A stretch of DNA of 41,329 nucleotides from Nevskiales bacterium. Its GTDB lineage: Bacteria > Pseudomonadota > Gammaproteobacteria > Nevskiales > Nevskiaceae. Below, one piece after another: positions 8,156-16,736 of the stretch; the first letter of the stretch is position 1; every line of letters begins with the position of its first letter. The position numbers and the translations under genes are program-made. The stretch covers positions 1-41,329 of the forward strand of contig JAQVDP010000024.1 in the NCBI GenBank assembly GCA_028698335.1. Reading direction: 5' to 3'. Below the pieces are notes generated by a model that worked only from the letters and a program-made list of their open reading frames with translations, made no database searches and was not told the DNA's origin.

Positions 8156-9340
8156 ATGAGTGCAGCACCCGAAATTGAATTCGACCAGGCCAGCGTGGCC
8201 CAGCGCATGCGTGACGTCCGTGAGGCCGCCCGCAGCGTGAGCGAGGGCTTTAGCCGGGAATACATGCGTGAGTGCATCGATAACCACCGCTTCCCGCAGG
8301 AGGCCTGGGAAGCCTTGGGTGAATACGGCCTGCTCGGTATCACCATCCCGGAGGAATTGGGTGGCGTCGGCGGCGGCCAGGTGGAACTGGTTGCGCTGAT
8401 GGAAGCCCTGGCCGAGGCCGGACTGGTGCTGCCCATGCTGCTCCTGACCGGCTTCGCGCGCGTGCCGATCATCCGCCAGGGCACGCCCTCGCAGATCGAG
8501 CGCTTCGTCAAACCGACCATCAGTGGCGCGGAAAAACTGTGCTTCGCCATTACCGAACCGGACGCCGGCACCAACAGTTTCGCGATGTCCTCGCTGGCGA
8601 CACAGGATGACGACGGCTACCGGCTGACCGGCCGCAAGGTGTTTATCTCCGGCGCGGCAGACGCCGACCGCATGCTGGTGGTCGCCCGCACGCAAAAGGC
8701 GGGCGAGGTCGAGCGCCGCACCGAGGGCATGTCGCTGTTCGTGGTGGATACCGACGCGCCCGGCGTGGAACTGCAACCCCTGAATATCGACGTCGGCTGG
8801 CCGGAGCGTCAGTACCTGGTATTTTTCGATGAGGTCAAACTTGAAGCGGACCGCCTGATCGGCCAGCCGGGACAGGGCTTGGCCGGCATGTTCGAGGCCC
8901 TGAACTCGGAACGCCTGCTGGTCACCGCCATGTCCGTGGGCCTGGGCAACTACGCGCTGAAAAAGGCCGTGGCCTACGCCAACGAGCGCAAACCCTTCGG
9001 CGTACCCATCGGCAGCTACCAGGCCCTGCAGCATCGGCTGGCCGAGGCCAAGGCCGAACTGGAAGCCGCGCGACTCATGATGATCCAGGCCGCCGCGACC
9101 TTCGATGCGGGCGGCAATGCCGGCGCCCACGCCAACATGGCCAAGTTGCTGGGCTCGCGCGCCGCGGTCAAGGCCGTCGAGGCCGCACTGCAAACCCACG
9201 GCGGCTACGGTTTCGACCGGGACTACGACATCATCACGCTATGGCCCTCCGCCCGGCTGATGGAGATCGCGCCCATCAACAACGAAATGCTGCTCAACTA
9301 CATCGGCGAACATGTCCTCGGCTTGCCCAAATCCTACTGA
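8156..9340 (+). CDS. Acyl-CoA dehydrogenase (FAD)
   Basis: A 394-residue acyl-CoA dehydrogenase, which introduces an alpha-beta double bond into an acyl-CoA with FAD and passes electrons to ETF. The sequence shows the N-terminal helical domain, the FAD/substrate motif CFAITEPDAGTN (about 125-136), the beta domain ending near VFFDEVKLEADRLIG, and the C-terminal helical domain with AYANERKPFGVPIGSYQ and QTHGGYGFDRDYDI. The C-terminal segment RLMEIAPINNEML stands where many family members have an (Y)EGTSQI-like catalytic segment. An AGGAGG site precedes the ATG by 7 bases. It is the fifth gene of the operon. Substrate chain type cannot be read from sequence. Confidence 0.94.
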   Translation: MSAAPEIEFDQASVAQRMRDVREAARSVSEGFSREYMRECIDNHRFPQEAWEALGEYGLLGITIPEELGGVGGGQVELVALMEALAEAGLVLPMLLLTGFARVPIIRQGTPSQIERFVKPTISGAEKLCFAITEPDAGTNSFAMSSLATQDDDGYRLTGRKVFISGAADADRMLVVARTQKAGEVERRTEGMSLFVVDTDAPGVELQPLNIDVGWPERQYLVFFDEVKLEADRLIGQPGQGLAGMFEALNSERLLVTAMSVGLGNYALKKAVAYANERKPFGVPIGSYQALQHRLAEAKAELEAARLMMIQAAATFDAGGNAGAHANMAKLLGSRAAVKAVEAALQTHGGYGFDRDYDIITLWPSARLMEIAPINNEMLLNYIGEHVLGLPKSY

Positions 9341-10262
9341 GACGCCCCGCGTGATCGAGCGCGACGGATTCACGGCCCCGGACGGCCGGGACATCGCCCT
9401 GTGGCGCTGGCCGCATACGCCAGGGCGTCCCACCCTGCACTGGGCCCATGCGACGGGTTTCCATGGCCGCCTATACCAGCCGCTGCTCGACGAGTTGGCG
9501 CGCGATTGCAACGTGCTGGCCTGGGACATGCGCGGCCACGGCGCCAGCGCCGGGGCGGCGGACATGGCGACATTCCGCGGCTGGGAAACCTACTACCAGG
9601 ACCTCACCGCCTGGCTACAGAGCCTGGATGAGCCGGTTTGGCTGGCCGGCCATTCCATCGGCGCCACCACCAGCATCATGGCCGCGGCCCGGCGGCCAGA
9701 GATGGTGCGGGGCCTGATTCTGGCGGAACCCGTGATCATGGATCGCTGGCAGGGCTGGCAGTTATGGTTGGCGAAGTTGCTTCGCCAGTCGTACCGCTTC
9801 TCACTCGCCGCCGGCGCGGCACGCCGGCGCCGGGAGTTCGACTCGCATGCCGCAGCCCTTGACAACTTCCGTGGCCGAGGTGGCTTCAAAACCTGGCCCG
9901 AGGCCTGGCTTGAAGCCTATGTCCAGCATGGCCTCGTGCAGAGTGGTAATCGCGTTCGCCTGGCCTGCGCGCCCGAATGGGAAAGCACCACCTTCGCCCA
10001 TACCGAACACAATCCCTGGCCCGGCATCCGTCGGCTGCGGTGTCCTGTGATTGCGCTGGCTGCGGATCGCGGATCAACCTTCTCGCCCAAGGCGCGCCAA
10101 CGCCTGCGCGCCATGCTACCTATGGCTCAGGTGAACGCCCTCGCCGGAACGACCCATTTCCTGCCCATGGAGCGACCGGGCGCGGTACGCGATGCCGTAC
10201 TGCAGACGGCGGGTCGCGACGCGACATATCTCAGTCGACCGGTTGGGGTGAGCGAAGATTGA
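9312..10262 (+). CDS. Alpha/beta hydrolase
   Basis: A 316-residue alpha/beta-hydrolase. The nucleophile elbow GHSIG holds Ser115, oxyanion residues lie near WAHATGFHG (about 44-52), and the His in AGTTHFLPME (about 282) is the likely catalytic histidine. An acidic residue in ALAADRGS could complete the triad. The first ATG (9312) overlaps the acyl-CoA dehydrogenase gene by 29 bases; a GTG at 9351, just after that gene's stop, is an alternative start giving a protein 13 residues shorter, and neither has a strong ribosome site. It ends the AraC-linked operon. It may hydrolyse an ester, lactone or thioester in the same pathway. Confidence 0.88.
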   Translation: MSSACPNPTETPRVIERDGFTAPDGRDIALWRWPHTPGRPTLHWAHATGFHGRLYQPLLDELARDCNVLAWDMRGHGASAGAADMATFRGWETYYQDLTAWLQSLDEPVWLAGHSIGATTSIMAAARRPEMVRGLILAEPVIMDRWQGWQLWLAKLLRQSYRFSLAAGAARRRREFDSHAAALDNFRGRGGFKTWPEAWLEAYVQHGLVQSGNRVRLACAPEWESTTFAHTEHNPWPGIRRLRCPVIALAADRGSTFSPKARQRLRAMLPMAQVNALAGTTHFLPMERPGAVRDAVLQTAGRDATYLSRPVGVSED

Positions 10263-10631
10263 GAGGAGATGCGAAGTTGCCGCATTTGGCCGCGTCGCGG
10301 GAGGTTGTTGCCACAGGTGCGGATGCCGGAAGGCATCAGGGCGCCGGGGGATTTGGTGACAACTGATGGCCCGCCGCGCTGAATTACAGGCAACCCAGCA
10401 GATTGCAAAGATTTCGTTTGCGGCAGTCGACTGCCGGTCATGCGACCAAGCGTTCCCTGGGGCCCTCTCCCCCAGCTTACGGACCCTAATGACAGATTAG
10501 GGTCCGGATTTTTAAAACGTTATCGAGAGGTGTTCACTGTACCCCACGGGCTCCTGCTACCGATGAATCGGCTCGACGAGATGAAGCCGGTCCGGAACAG
10601 AGAGTAACGACATATGAGATAGGGGGAGAGA
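10263..10631. other. Intergenic region with terminator-like palindrome and LuxR-1 promoter
   Basis: No convincing gene is seen in these 369 bases. The stretch holds a short hairpin GATGCC-GGAA-GGCATC near 10323, a strong 11-bp inverted repeat at 10480-10506, and a GGGGGAGAGA ribosome site directly before the LuxR-1 start. The promoter of LuxR-1 must lie between about 10507 and 10610; no clear sigma-70 boxes were found. Confidence 0.5.
10480..10506. terminator. Perfect 11-bp inverted repeat with 5-base loop followed by T-run (terminator or operator)
   Basis: CGGACCCTAAT and ATTAGGGTCCG flank the loop GACAG, followed by GATTTTT. On the plus strand this is a good intrinsic terminator for the operon ending at 10262, though 217 bases downstream. 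The arms also carry CCTAAT/ATTAGG, similar to the CCTAAC/GTTAGG half-sites at 23529 and 34909, so an operator role for the MalT-like regulators is an alternative. Confidence 0.5.
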
Positions 10632-13361
10632 ATGCGATTGAGTGAGGAGAAGGACATCACGCCTGGTGGAGTCGTCGACAGCCCGGTGATCGGTGAGGTC
10701 GCGGACGGGCGTGCGCTTACGCGTGCCCGCCTGGCTCTGCCGCCGGATGTGATCAGCGGGCAGCGGCAGATCGTTGAAGTTGTCGCGCCGGCCGGCTATG
10801 GCAAATCCACCTTGATCGACGCCTGGATTCGGGCATTGCTTGCGGAGGGCAGGCGTGTTCATCGGCTGTCGTTGAGCGAAAGTCATCGAGATCCGGTCAG
10901 GTTCCTGCGCGACCTGCTTGAAATTGTCGATCCGAGCGGAATGCGCGAGTCCGAAGAGCCGGTGTTTTCAGAGGAATCCGGACTGGAACGACTGCTGGCG
11001 ACGCTGCATGCCGACTGTGTCCGTCGGGCGATCGTGCTCGATGACGTACATCTGCTCGAGTCGAGTCCGGCGATCGAGACACTCAACTGGATCTGCACGC
11101 ACCAGCCGGACGACGTCCTGTTGATCTTCGGTGCGCGCGAATATACCGGACTTGCTTTGCAGAAGCGCCTGCTTGCGAAGCAGGTGACGCGGTACACCGC
11201 GAGGGAGTTGGCGGTTTCACTGGACGAGGCGCGCACCTTCCTGGATCAGCTCTACGGGCTGAAGCTAGACGAGGAAACCGTCATAAAGCTGCACAAGCAG
11301 ACGGAAGGCTGGATCGCGGCGCTGCAGATGGCGGCGCTGGCGATGAGTCGGCGCGACAATCCGGCCGAGTTCGTTCGCAATTTCGGCGGCTCCAATCGGG
11401 AGATTACGGACTATCTGGCCGAGGCGGTGCTGGCCAACCTCAGTGAGGACGACGTCTATTTTCTGTTCCGGATCTCGGTGCTCGACCGCATCAACGCGAG
11501 CGTATGTCGCGCACTGACCGGCGAGAAAGCGGCGCAGCTGAGACTCGAATCGATCGAGCGGCAGAATCTGTTCCTGTTGCCGATGGACGACCGCCGCGAC
11601 TGGTTCCGCTTCCATCCGCTGTTCGGCGAGTTTCTGCGTGCGCGCTTTCGCGCGTCCGATCCGGATGGCTGGGTCGACTGCCTGAAGCGTGCCGAGTCGT
11701 GGTCGATTCAGCAGGACTTTCGTGACGACGCGATCAACTATGTTCTGCGTGCCGGGCTACAGGAGAGAGCGGCGCAGATCCTGTCGACCACCGCCGAGGA
11801 ACTGGTACTGCGGCGTGGCGAGCACATGACGCTTCTGAACTGGATCGAACAGCTGTCGGCACGGGTACTCGCCCGCTATCCGCAGATTCAGGTGAGCTCG
11901 GCATGGTCGCTCAACTTCCATCACCGTTTCGCCGAGGCTCAGGCCACACTCGATTCGTTGCTGGCGCAGATCCGCGAGAGTGACGGCGACAATGCCGACG
12001 AGCTGATCCGCGACGTCACCTCGTATCGCGGCGTCATCGAGGTTGTCGGCCACGCATTGGCGGATCACGCCGACGAAGCTCTCGAGTTGGGACGCAAATG
12101 GGTCAACGAAAATCCCGACCCTCCCGACTTCCGCAGTGCGGCAGTCGGCGCCTCGATGGCCTATGCGCTCAAGTGCCATGGCCGGTTCGACGAGGCGCTG
12201 TCGATGGCGCGCGATTCGAAGCAGCGGTTCATCAACGCGCGCTCGCCGTACGGCAAGATCTGGGCCGAGGCGGTCGGTCTGATGACCCTGATGCGCCAGG
12301 GGCGCCTGCAGCAGGCGCAGGTGGAAGCGGAAACCGCGCTGGCGATGTGTATCGACAAGCTGGGTGCTTCCTCCCACGGAGCCTGCGTCCTGTCGGCAAT
12401 GGCCGCCGGGATCTACTATGAGCAGAACAAGCTCAAGGAGGCTCGCGATGCCCTTTCTCAGGGGCTGCGCTTCCTGGCGATGTTCAGCTCGCTCGATCCG
12501 GTACTCACCGGGTATCTGACGCTTGCACGCCTGGTCGTCGCCGAGCGCGGCTACGACGACGCCAAGGAAATCCTCGTCGAGGGCGAAAACCTCGGCATGC
12601 AACGCAATGCGCCGCGCATGGTGGTCTGCATGCAGTTCGCGCGGGCGATTCTGTGTCTCAAGCAAGGCGACGTTGGCGGTGCCGAGGACATTGCCCGCTC
12701 GCCGGCGCTGGCCGGTTCGATCTACGGAGATCGCTACGCCAAACTGGTGCACGACAAGAGCCGGCAATTGCAGGCGCGGATTGCCGTTGCGCGCGGTGCG
12801 GCGGATGCGGCGGTGGAGATTCTGCAGCCGCTGGTGCGCCATGCTCGTGCGCAGGGGCAGCAGCTGAAGCTGGTGAGCCTGTTGCTGCAGCGGGCCCACG
12901 CGATGTATTTGATGGGCAATCAGAACGATGCGTTGCGCAACCTGCGCGAGGCCATCGTGATTGCCGCGCCCGAGGGCATGATCCGCGTATTTGTCGACGA
13001 GGGTCCCGGACTGCACTCGCTGCTGTTGAGCCTGCAAAAGACGGGGCTGGGGCCGACAGAGGAGGATCAGCGGGTTGCCTCGCATCTGCAGGCGATTCTG
13101 TCTGCCTGCCAACGTTCGGTGACCGAGCAGCAGCGGGTGCGTCCGGATCGGCCGGTGGCATTGCTCGAACCCCTGACCAAGCGCGAGCTGCAGATTCTGC
13201 GCGTGGTCGAGTCGGGGATGTCGAACAAGCAGCTGGCGCAGGCCCTGTTCGTCTCCGAGGGGACGGTCAAATGGCACCTTCACAATCTCTACACCAAGCT
13301 GTCCGTCCGCAGCCGGGCCGGTGCCGTGGCCAAGGCGCGGCAGCTGACCCTGATCAGCTGA
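10632..13361 (+). CDS. MalT-like LuxR-family transcriptional regulator (LAL type), LuxR-1
   Basis: A 909-residue large ATP-binding regulator of the LuxR family. Walker A APAGYGKST is at 52-60 and Walker B IVLDDVHLLES at about 136. A winged-helix/TPR-like middle region (about 300-800) follows, then a LuxR helix-turn-helix LTKRELQILRVVESGMSNKQLAQALFVSEGTVKWHLHNLY at the C-terminus. Family members such as MalT bind a small inducer and ATP, oligomerise and activate transcription. The ATG follows GGGGGAGAGA, the same leader as in the paralogue at 35066, and both proteins place Walker A at exactly residue 52-60. The two regulators are very similar throughout except the first 30 residues and the linker before the HTH. 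The inducer is unknown; a hydrophobic substrate or its product is a reasonable guess from the neighbours. Confidence 0.95.
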   Translation: MRLSEEKDITPGGVVDSPVIGEVADGRALTRARLALPPDVISGQRQIVEVVAPAGYGKSTLIDAWIRALLAEGRRVHRLSLSESHRDPVRFLRDLLEIVDPSGMRESEEPVFSEESGLERLLATLHADCVRRAIVLDDVHLLESSPAIETLNWICTHQPDDVLLIFGAREYTGLALQKRLLAKQVTRYTARELAVSLDEARTFLDQLYGLKLDEETVIKLHKQTEGWIAALQMAALAMSRRDNPAEFVRNFGGSNREITDYLAEAVLANLSEDDVYFLFRISVLDRINASVCRALTGEKAAQLRLESIERQNLFLLPMDDRRDWFRFHPLFGEFLRARFRASDPDGWVDCLKRAESWSIQQDFRDDAINYVLRAGLQERAAQILSTTAEELVLRRGEHMTLLNWIEQLSARVLARYPQIQVSSAWSLNFHHRFAEAQATLDSLLAQIRESDGDNADELIRDVTSYRGVIEVVGHALADHADEALELGRKWVNENPDPPDFRSAAVGASMAYALKCHGRFDEALSMARDSKQRFINARSPYGKIWAEAVGLMTLMRQGRLQQAQVEAETALAMCIDKLGASSHGACVLSAMAAGIYYEQNKLKEARDALSQGLRFLAMFSSLDPVLTGYLTLARLVVAERGYDDAKEILVEGENLGMQRNAPRMVVCMQFARAILCLKQGDVGGAEDIARSPALAGSIYGDRYAKLVHDKSRQLQARIAVARGAADAAVEILQPLVRHARAQGQQLKLVSLLLQRAHAMYLMGNQNDALRNLREAIVIAAPEGMIRVFVDEGPGLHSLLLSLQKTGLGPTEEDQRVASHLQAILSACQRSVTEQQRVRPDRPVALLEPLTKRELQILRVVESGMSNKQLAQALFVSEGTVKWHLHNLYTKLSVRSRAGAVAKARQLTLIS

Positions 13362-13509
13362 GGGGGTGGTTGCCGGCGCACGGTGGCGGACCGACCTACT
13401 GAAAAGGGTGGGGCCAGCGGCGCGCCGACCTGCTCATATGGCATGGGACATCGTCTTTGGCGCGGCGCAGCCGCTGCCGAAGCGGACCGGCCTGTGAGGA
13501 GGATCAACG

Positions 13510-14571
13510 GTGGCAGTCTCGACCCCGGCAAAGTGGCGGCCCGCGGCCCTGTGGGGCTGCGTCTGGCTTGCGGCCCTTGGCGGCTGTCCGGCCGGCCATG
13601 CGGCGGCTCCGGATCCGTCGGCGGCGCAACCGCGGGTGCGCGAGCTGTCCCTGCGCGCGGACGTCAAACTCTCCCAGACCTGGCAGAAGAACGATCCCGA
13701 GCATCCCGGCAGTCAGTGGTCGCGGGCCACCGGGGCGCAGCACTACGAAATCCGCACGCGCCTGAGGTCCGACGGCGAACTGCAGGTGCGCAATCTGCTC
13801 GATCCGGATCTGGAGCGCCGGCTGGAGGCCAAGGTCATCCATCTGGCGCGTCAGGCGCAGGCCTTGCTGGCGCGATCCGGGCAGGGGGTGCGGATCCCAC
13901 GCACCGCGGAGGAAAAGGCGGCGCTGACCGAGCGCATGCAGGCGCAGATGAGCGCGTGCCGCGGCGACATGGCCTGCCGCGACCGGCTGATGCAGCTGTA
14001 CACCGCGCTGTTCGCGGCGATGCAGTATCCCGAGGCACTGCAGCCGGACACCATTCCCGGGCGCTATCTGTATTTCCTGCCGTACGACGGCTGCCCGTGG
14101 CAGTCGCAGGTGACGATGCGCCTCGAGATCGAGGGCGTGCGCTACAACCGGAGCCGGGACGCCTTCGTCCCCTTCAGCGAGCGCCGGCAGGGCGACAGCC
14201 GTGACATCGCCGATGGTTCGCCACCCTGCACGCACTATGTCGGCGTCGTCGATACTGAAGACTCCGAGCGCGGCATGTACCAGGAGACCGTGTACATCCC
14301 CAGTCCCGTCGGCGAGACCGTCTACACCGAGGACGGCAGCACGACCCGGCGTGAGGAGTCGCAACCGCTGCCCAGCGCGGTGCTGGACTGGATCAACCAC
14401 CGCCTGCGTCACGCCCCCGAGTCCGGCACGGCGGAGGCCAGGCTGGCATTGCCGCTGTCGCTCAACGGCAATTCGACCTGGCTCGGGCTCTGGGAGGGTG
14501 TCGCCGAGGTCCGCCTGGAATGGCGCTTCGAGCCGGTTGACGGCGGGTCCGGCCACGCGGACGGACACTGA
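13510..14571 (+). CDS. Hypothetical exported protein, probable lipoprotein
   Basis: A 353-residue protein of unknown function. The N-terminus (MAVSTPAKWRPAALWGCVWL followed by AALGGC) is a signal sequence with a plausible lipobox LGGC near residue 26. The mature part is hydrophilic, with a helical stretch (about 105-160, rich in Arg/Ala/Gln) containing a cysteine pair (CRGDMACRD), and a region with TyrxTyr and Cys (YLYFLPYDGCPW). The GTG start at 13510 is supported by GGAGGATCAACG. It lies 148 bases after LuxR-1, with the TolA-like gene 8 bases downstream, so these two probably form an operon. I do not recognise a family. Confidence 0.8.
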   Translation: MAVSTPAKWRPAALWGCVWLAALGGCPAGHAAAPDPSAAQPRVRELSLRADVKLSQTWQKNDPEHPGSQWSRATGAQHYEIRTRLRSDGELQVRNLLDPDLERRLEAKVIHLARQAQALLARSGQGVRIPRTAEEKAALTERMQAQMSACRGDMACRDRLMQLYTALFAAMQYPEALQPDTIPGRYLYFLPYDGCPWQSQVTMRLEIEGVRYNRSRDAFVPFSERRQGDSRDIADGSPPCTHYVGVVDTEDSERGMYQETVYIPSPVGETVYTEDGSTTRREESQPLPSAVLDWINHRLRHAPESGTAEARLALPLSLNGNSTWLGLWEGVAEVRLEWRFEPVDGGSGHADGH

Positions 14572-14579
14572 GGGTGCCG

Positions 14580-15533
14580 ATGTCTGACGGCGGCGACGCT
14601 GCGCGTGCCGGCGTCCGCCCGGATCTGAGGGCGGAGCGGGTTGCCGCGCCGGCGCACGCCGTCCACGATCTCCACGCGCCGGTCCGCTCGGCGACGCCCG
14701 TGGCACCGCAGGCCGGCTGGCGTCGCGGCCTCGATCCACGGGCCGGGGCCTGGTCGGCCGGTCTGCACGGTCTGGTCGTCGTCGCGATCGCGTTGGCGCA
14801 GCTGTGGCTGCAGGGGCGCCCTGGCGACGGTCGTCGCAATGTCGTCCAGGCGTATCTGTTGACCGCGCCGGAGCCGGACGTGGACATCGAGCGGGACGCC
14901 GCTGCGCCAGACCCCGGAGCGGTGGAGCTGGCCGCGGCCGAAGCGCCGCCGCCGACCCCGCCGCCGACACCGGTCGCCACGCCGCAGCCGACCGTCGTTC
15001 CGACCCCGCTGCCGCGGGACGACGCGGCAGTGATGAAAGTGCAGCCGACGTCGCCACCGAGCGCGACGCCGAGTCCGTCGCCCAGTCCGACGCCAACCGT
15101 GCGGCCGACCCCGACGCCCACCCGCAGGCCGCAGCCGACGCCGAAGCCGACCGCGGTGGTGCGCAAGGTGGTCGAAGCCAAGCCGCAGGCGGTGGCACCG
15201 AAGCAGGCCGCGGAGGTGCAACGCGCGCAGGCGGCGGCGCAGGCCGGTGACGATTCGGACAACGAGCACGGGCTGTTCGCGCGCATCCGTGATCGCTGGC
15301 TGCTGCCGCCGCAACTGCCGGCCAAGCTGCGCTGCAGCGTCCGGATCGAGTACCGCCCCGACGGGCGGATCGTCCGCGCGGTGATCGCCGAGAGTTCCGG
15401 CAACAATCTGTTCGACGATTCGGTGATCCGCGCGATCTACAAATCCGATCCGCTGCCGGTCACGATGATGAACGCCGACGGCGCCGGCGTCATGACCTTG
15501 ATGGTGGATCTGGACTCGCTGCTCGAGGGCTGA
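14580..15533 (+). CDS. TolA/TonB-like energy-transducer protein with proline-rich linker
   Basis: A 317-residue protein with a short cytoplasmic segment, one transmembrane helix (LHGLVVVAIALAQLWLQG, about 63-80), a long Pro/Thr-rich periplasmic linker (repeated TP, SP and PTP units, about 115-200), and a C-terminal domain of the TonB_C/TolA type (IRDRWLLPPQL, LRCSVRIEYRPDGRIVRAVI, SSGNNLFDDSVIRAI, DPLPV). The pattern 'V..SSGn..fD.s...Ai.ksdPLPv' is typical of TolA C-termini. It would span the periplasm and transmit force to an outer-membrane partner. ATG 14580 follows GAGGGTGCCG; a GTG at 14574 is possible. No ExbB/ExbD or TolQ/TolR genes are adjacent. Confidence 0.88.
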   Translation: MSDGGDAARAGVRPDLRAERVAAPAHAVHDLHAPVRSATPVAPQAGWRRGLDPRAGAWSAGLHGLVVVAIALAQLWLQGRPGDGRRNVVQAYLLTAPEPDVDIERDAAAPDPGAVELAAAEAPPPTPPPTPVATPQPTVVPTPLPRDDAAVMKVQPTSPPSATPSPSPSPTPTVRPTPTPTRRPQPTPKPTAVVRKVVEAKPQAVAPKQAAEVQRAQAAAQAGDDSDNEHGLFARIRDRWLLPPQLPAKLRCSVRIEYRPDGRIVRAVIAESSGNNLFDDSVIRAIYKSDPLPVTMMNADGAGVMTLMVDLDSLLEG

Positions 15534-15553
15534 CCCGTCCCGACGGCCTGTGC

Positions 15554-16501
15554 TCAGTCGCTGGCGACGCGAAAGCCCATCGCGCTGCTGCGGCCGTCCG
15601 GAGAATCCGCGTCACGCGTCGCGGCCCGCATCGTGCGCGGGTGATTGCTCCAGCCGCCGCCGCGATTGACCCGCTTGTTGCACTGGCCGCCGTCGATCCA
15701 GGCGTGGCCGTCGGCGGGCGCGTTGGTGTAGTCGGGATGCCAGCAGTCCTCGACCCACTCCCAGACGTTGCCGTGCATGTCGTGCAGCCCCCATGCATTC
15801 GGCGGGAAGCGTCCGGCCGGAGCGGTCTGCGCATAGCCGTCGTCGCAGGGCACGTTCCAGTGCCAGTCGGGTCGGGCCTTGCGGCCGCTGAGGTCGAGCA
15901 CGTTGGTGAACTGGCAGACCCAATCCGATCCTTCGCCCCAGTTGAAGCGCGATCGGGTGCCGGCACGCGCGGCGTATTCCCATTCGGCCTCGGACGGGAG
16001 GCGGAAGGCTCTGCCGGTCTTGGTACTGAGCCACTGGACGTACTGCTGCGCGTCATTCCAGCTGACCATGATCACAGGCCGTGGTCCGCGCCCCCAACCC
16101 TTGTCGTCGGCGCGATGCGTACAGCCGCCGTCGGCGCCACAGGCATCCCACTGTTCGAAGGTCACTTCGTAGCGGCTGATCGCAAAGCTGCCGACATGGA
16201 CCGTGTGCGCCGGACGTTCATACGGCGTGCCCGAGTCGTCGAGATCGCCCATTTCGAAGTCGCCGGCGGGCAGGCGCACCATTGCCGGTATCGGAAGGTC
16301 GCTGCAGCGGCTGTTCGCCGGTGCGGCATCGGCGACGTTCCACACCGTGTCGGCCGGAACCGGTGCGGCGATCGGATCCTCACAGGGCTGTGACGCGTCC
16401 GCTGGCGCTTGCGTCGGTTCGGGCGTCGGTGCTGGAGCGGCAATCGCAGCGCCGCACAGGCCCGCCAGCAGGCCCCCCAGGAAGGCGGCGCGCATCGGCA
16501 T
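15554..16501 (-). CDS. Sulfatase-modifying-factor (FGE/SUMF1)-like exported protein
   Basis: A 315-residue protein with a signal peptide (PMRAAFLGGLLAGLCGAAIA) and an FGE-sulfatase domain from about residue 70 to the end. Recognisable motifs are LPAGDFEMGD, PAHTVHVGSFAISRYEVTFEQWDAC, MVSWNDAQQYVQWLSTKTG, FRLPSEAEWEYAARAGT, NAWGLHDMHGNVWEWVEDCW and VNRGGGWSN. The paired active-site cysteines of true formylglycine-generating enzymes are not evident and no sulfatase gene is nearby, so a binding or assembly role is more likely than sulfatase activation. The chosen start gives a clean signal peptide; a frame extension to 16588 exists but adds a charged, unlikely N-terminus. It converges with the TolA-like gene and lies downstream of the FadL locus on the same strand. 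Confidence 0.85.
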   Translation of the reverse strand: MPMRAAFLGGLLAGLCGAAIAAPAPTPEPTQAPADASQPCEDPIAAPVPADTVWNVADAAPANSRCSDLPIPAMVRLPAGDFEMGDLDDSGTPYERPAHTVHVGSFAISRYEVTFEQWDACGADGGCTHRADDKGWGRGPRPVIMVSWNDAQQYVQWLSTKTGRAFRLPSEAEWEYAARAGTRSRFNWGEGSDWVCQFTNVLDLSGRKARPDWHWNVPCDDGYAQTAPAGRFPPNAWGLHDMHGNVWEWVEDCWHPDYTNAPADGHAWIDGGQCNKRVNRGGGWSNHPRTMRAATRDADSPDGRSSAMGFRVASD

Positions 16502-16575
16502 CGGCGCGCGTCGGATGCATGCATCGGTCTGTCGCAGGTCCAAGAGCGTGCTCCCGATCGTCAATGAGGTCGATG

Positions 16576-16603
16576 GGCCCGCCGCCACTGACGGAGGCGG
16601 GCC
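16576..16603. terminator. GC-rich inverted repeat between FadL and FGE-like genes
   Basis: GGCCCGCC and GGCGGGCC flank a 12-base loop. No T-run follows on either strand, so if it terminates FadL transcription it is a weak or processing hairpin. The FGE-like gene would start downstream on the minus strand. Confidence 0.35.
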
Positions 16604-16689
16604 GGCGTCGTCTTGTTCGACGGTGTCTGCACTCTACCGGTTCGTGTCCGTTCTGCGCAGCCGCATGTGTTTCGACCGCCCACGCGCCC

Positions 16690-16736
16690 AGGGCCTGTTA
16701 ATGCTGTGGACGATCGCCATCGTGTAAACAGGCCCT
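16690..16736. repeat. Inverted AGGGCCTGTT repeats directly after the FadL reading frame
   Basis: AGGGCCTGTTAA at 16690-16701 faces its inverse (AGGGCCTGTTTA on the minus strand) at 16725-16736, forming a 10-bp stem with a 27-base loop. The right arm touches the natural TAA stop of the FadL frame. The 12-mer AGGGCCTGTTTA occurs again at 18141 upstream of the same gene. It could be a terminator or the remains of a mobile-element end. Confidence 0.45.

Noticed and set aside
10366-10503. A 45-codon frame upstream of LuxR-1
   Set aside because: It has no ribosome site and no recognisable motif, and it ends inside the inverted repeat at 10480; treated as chance.
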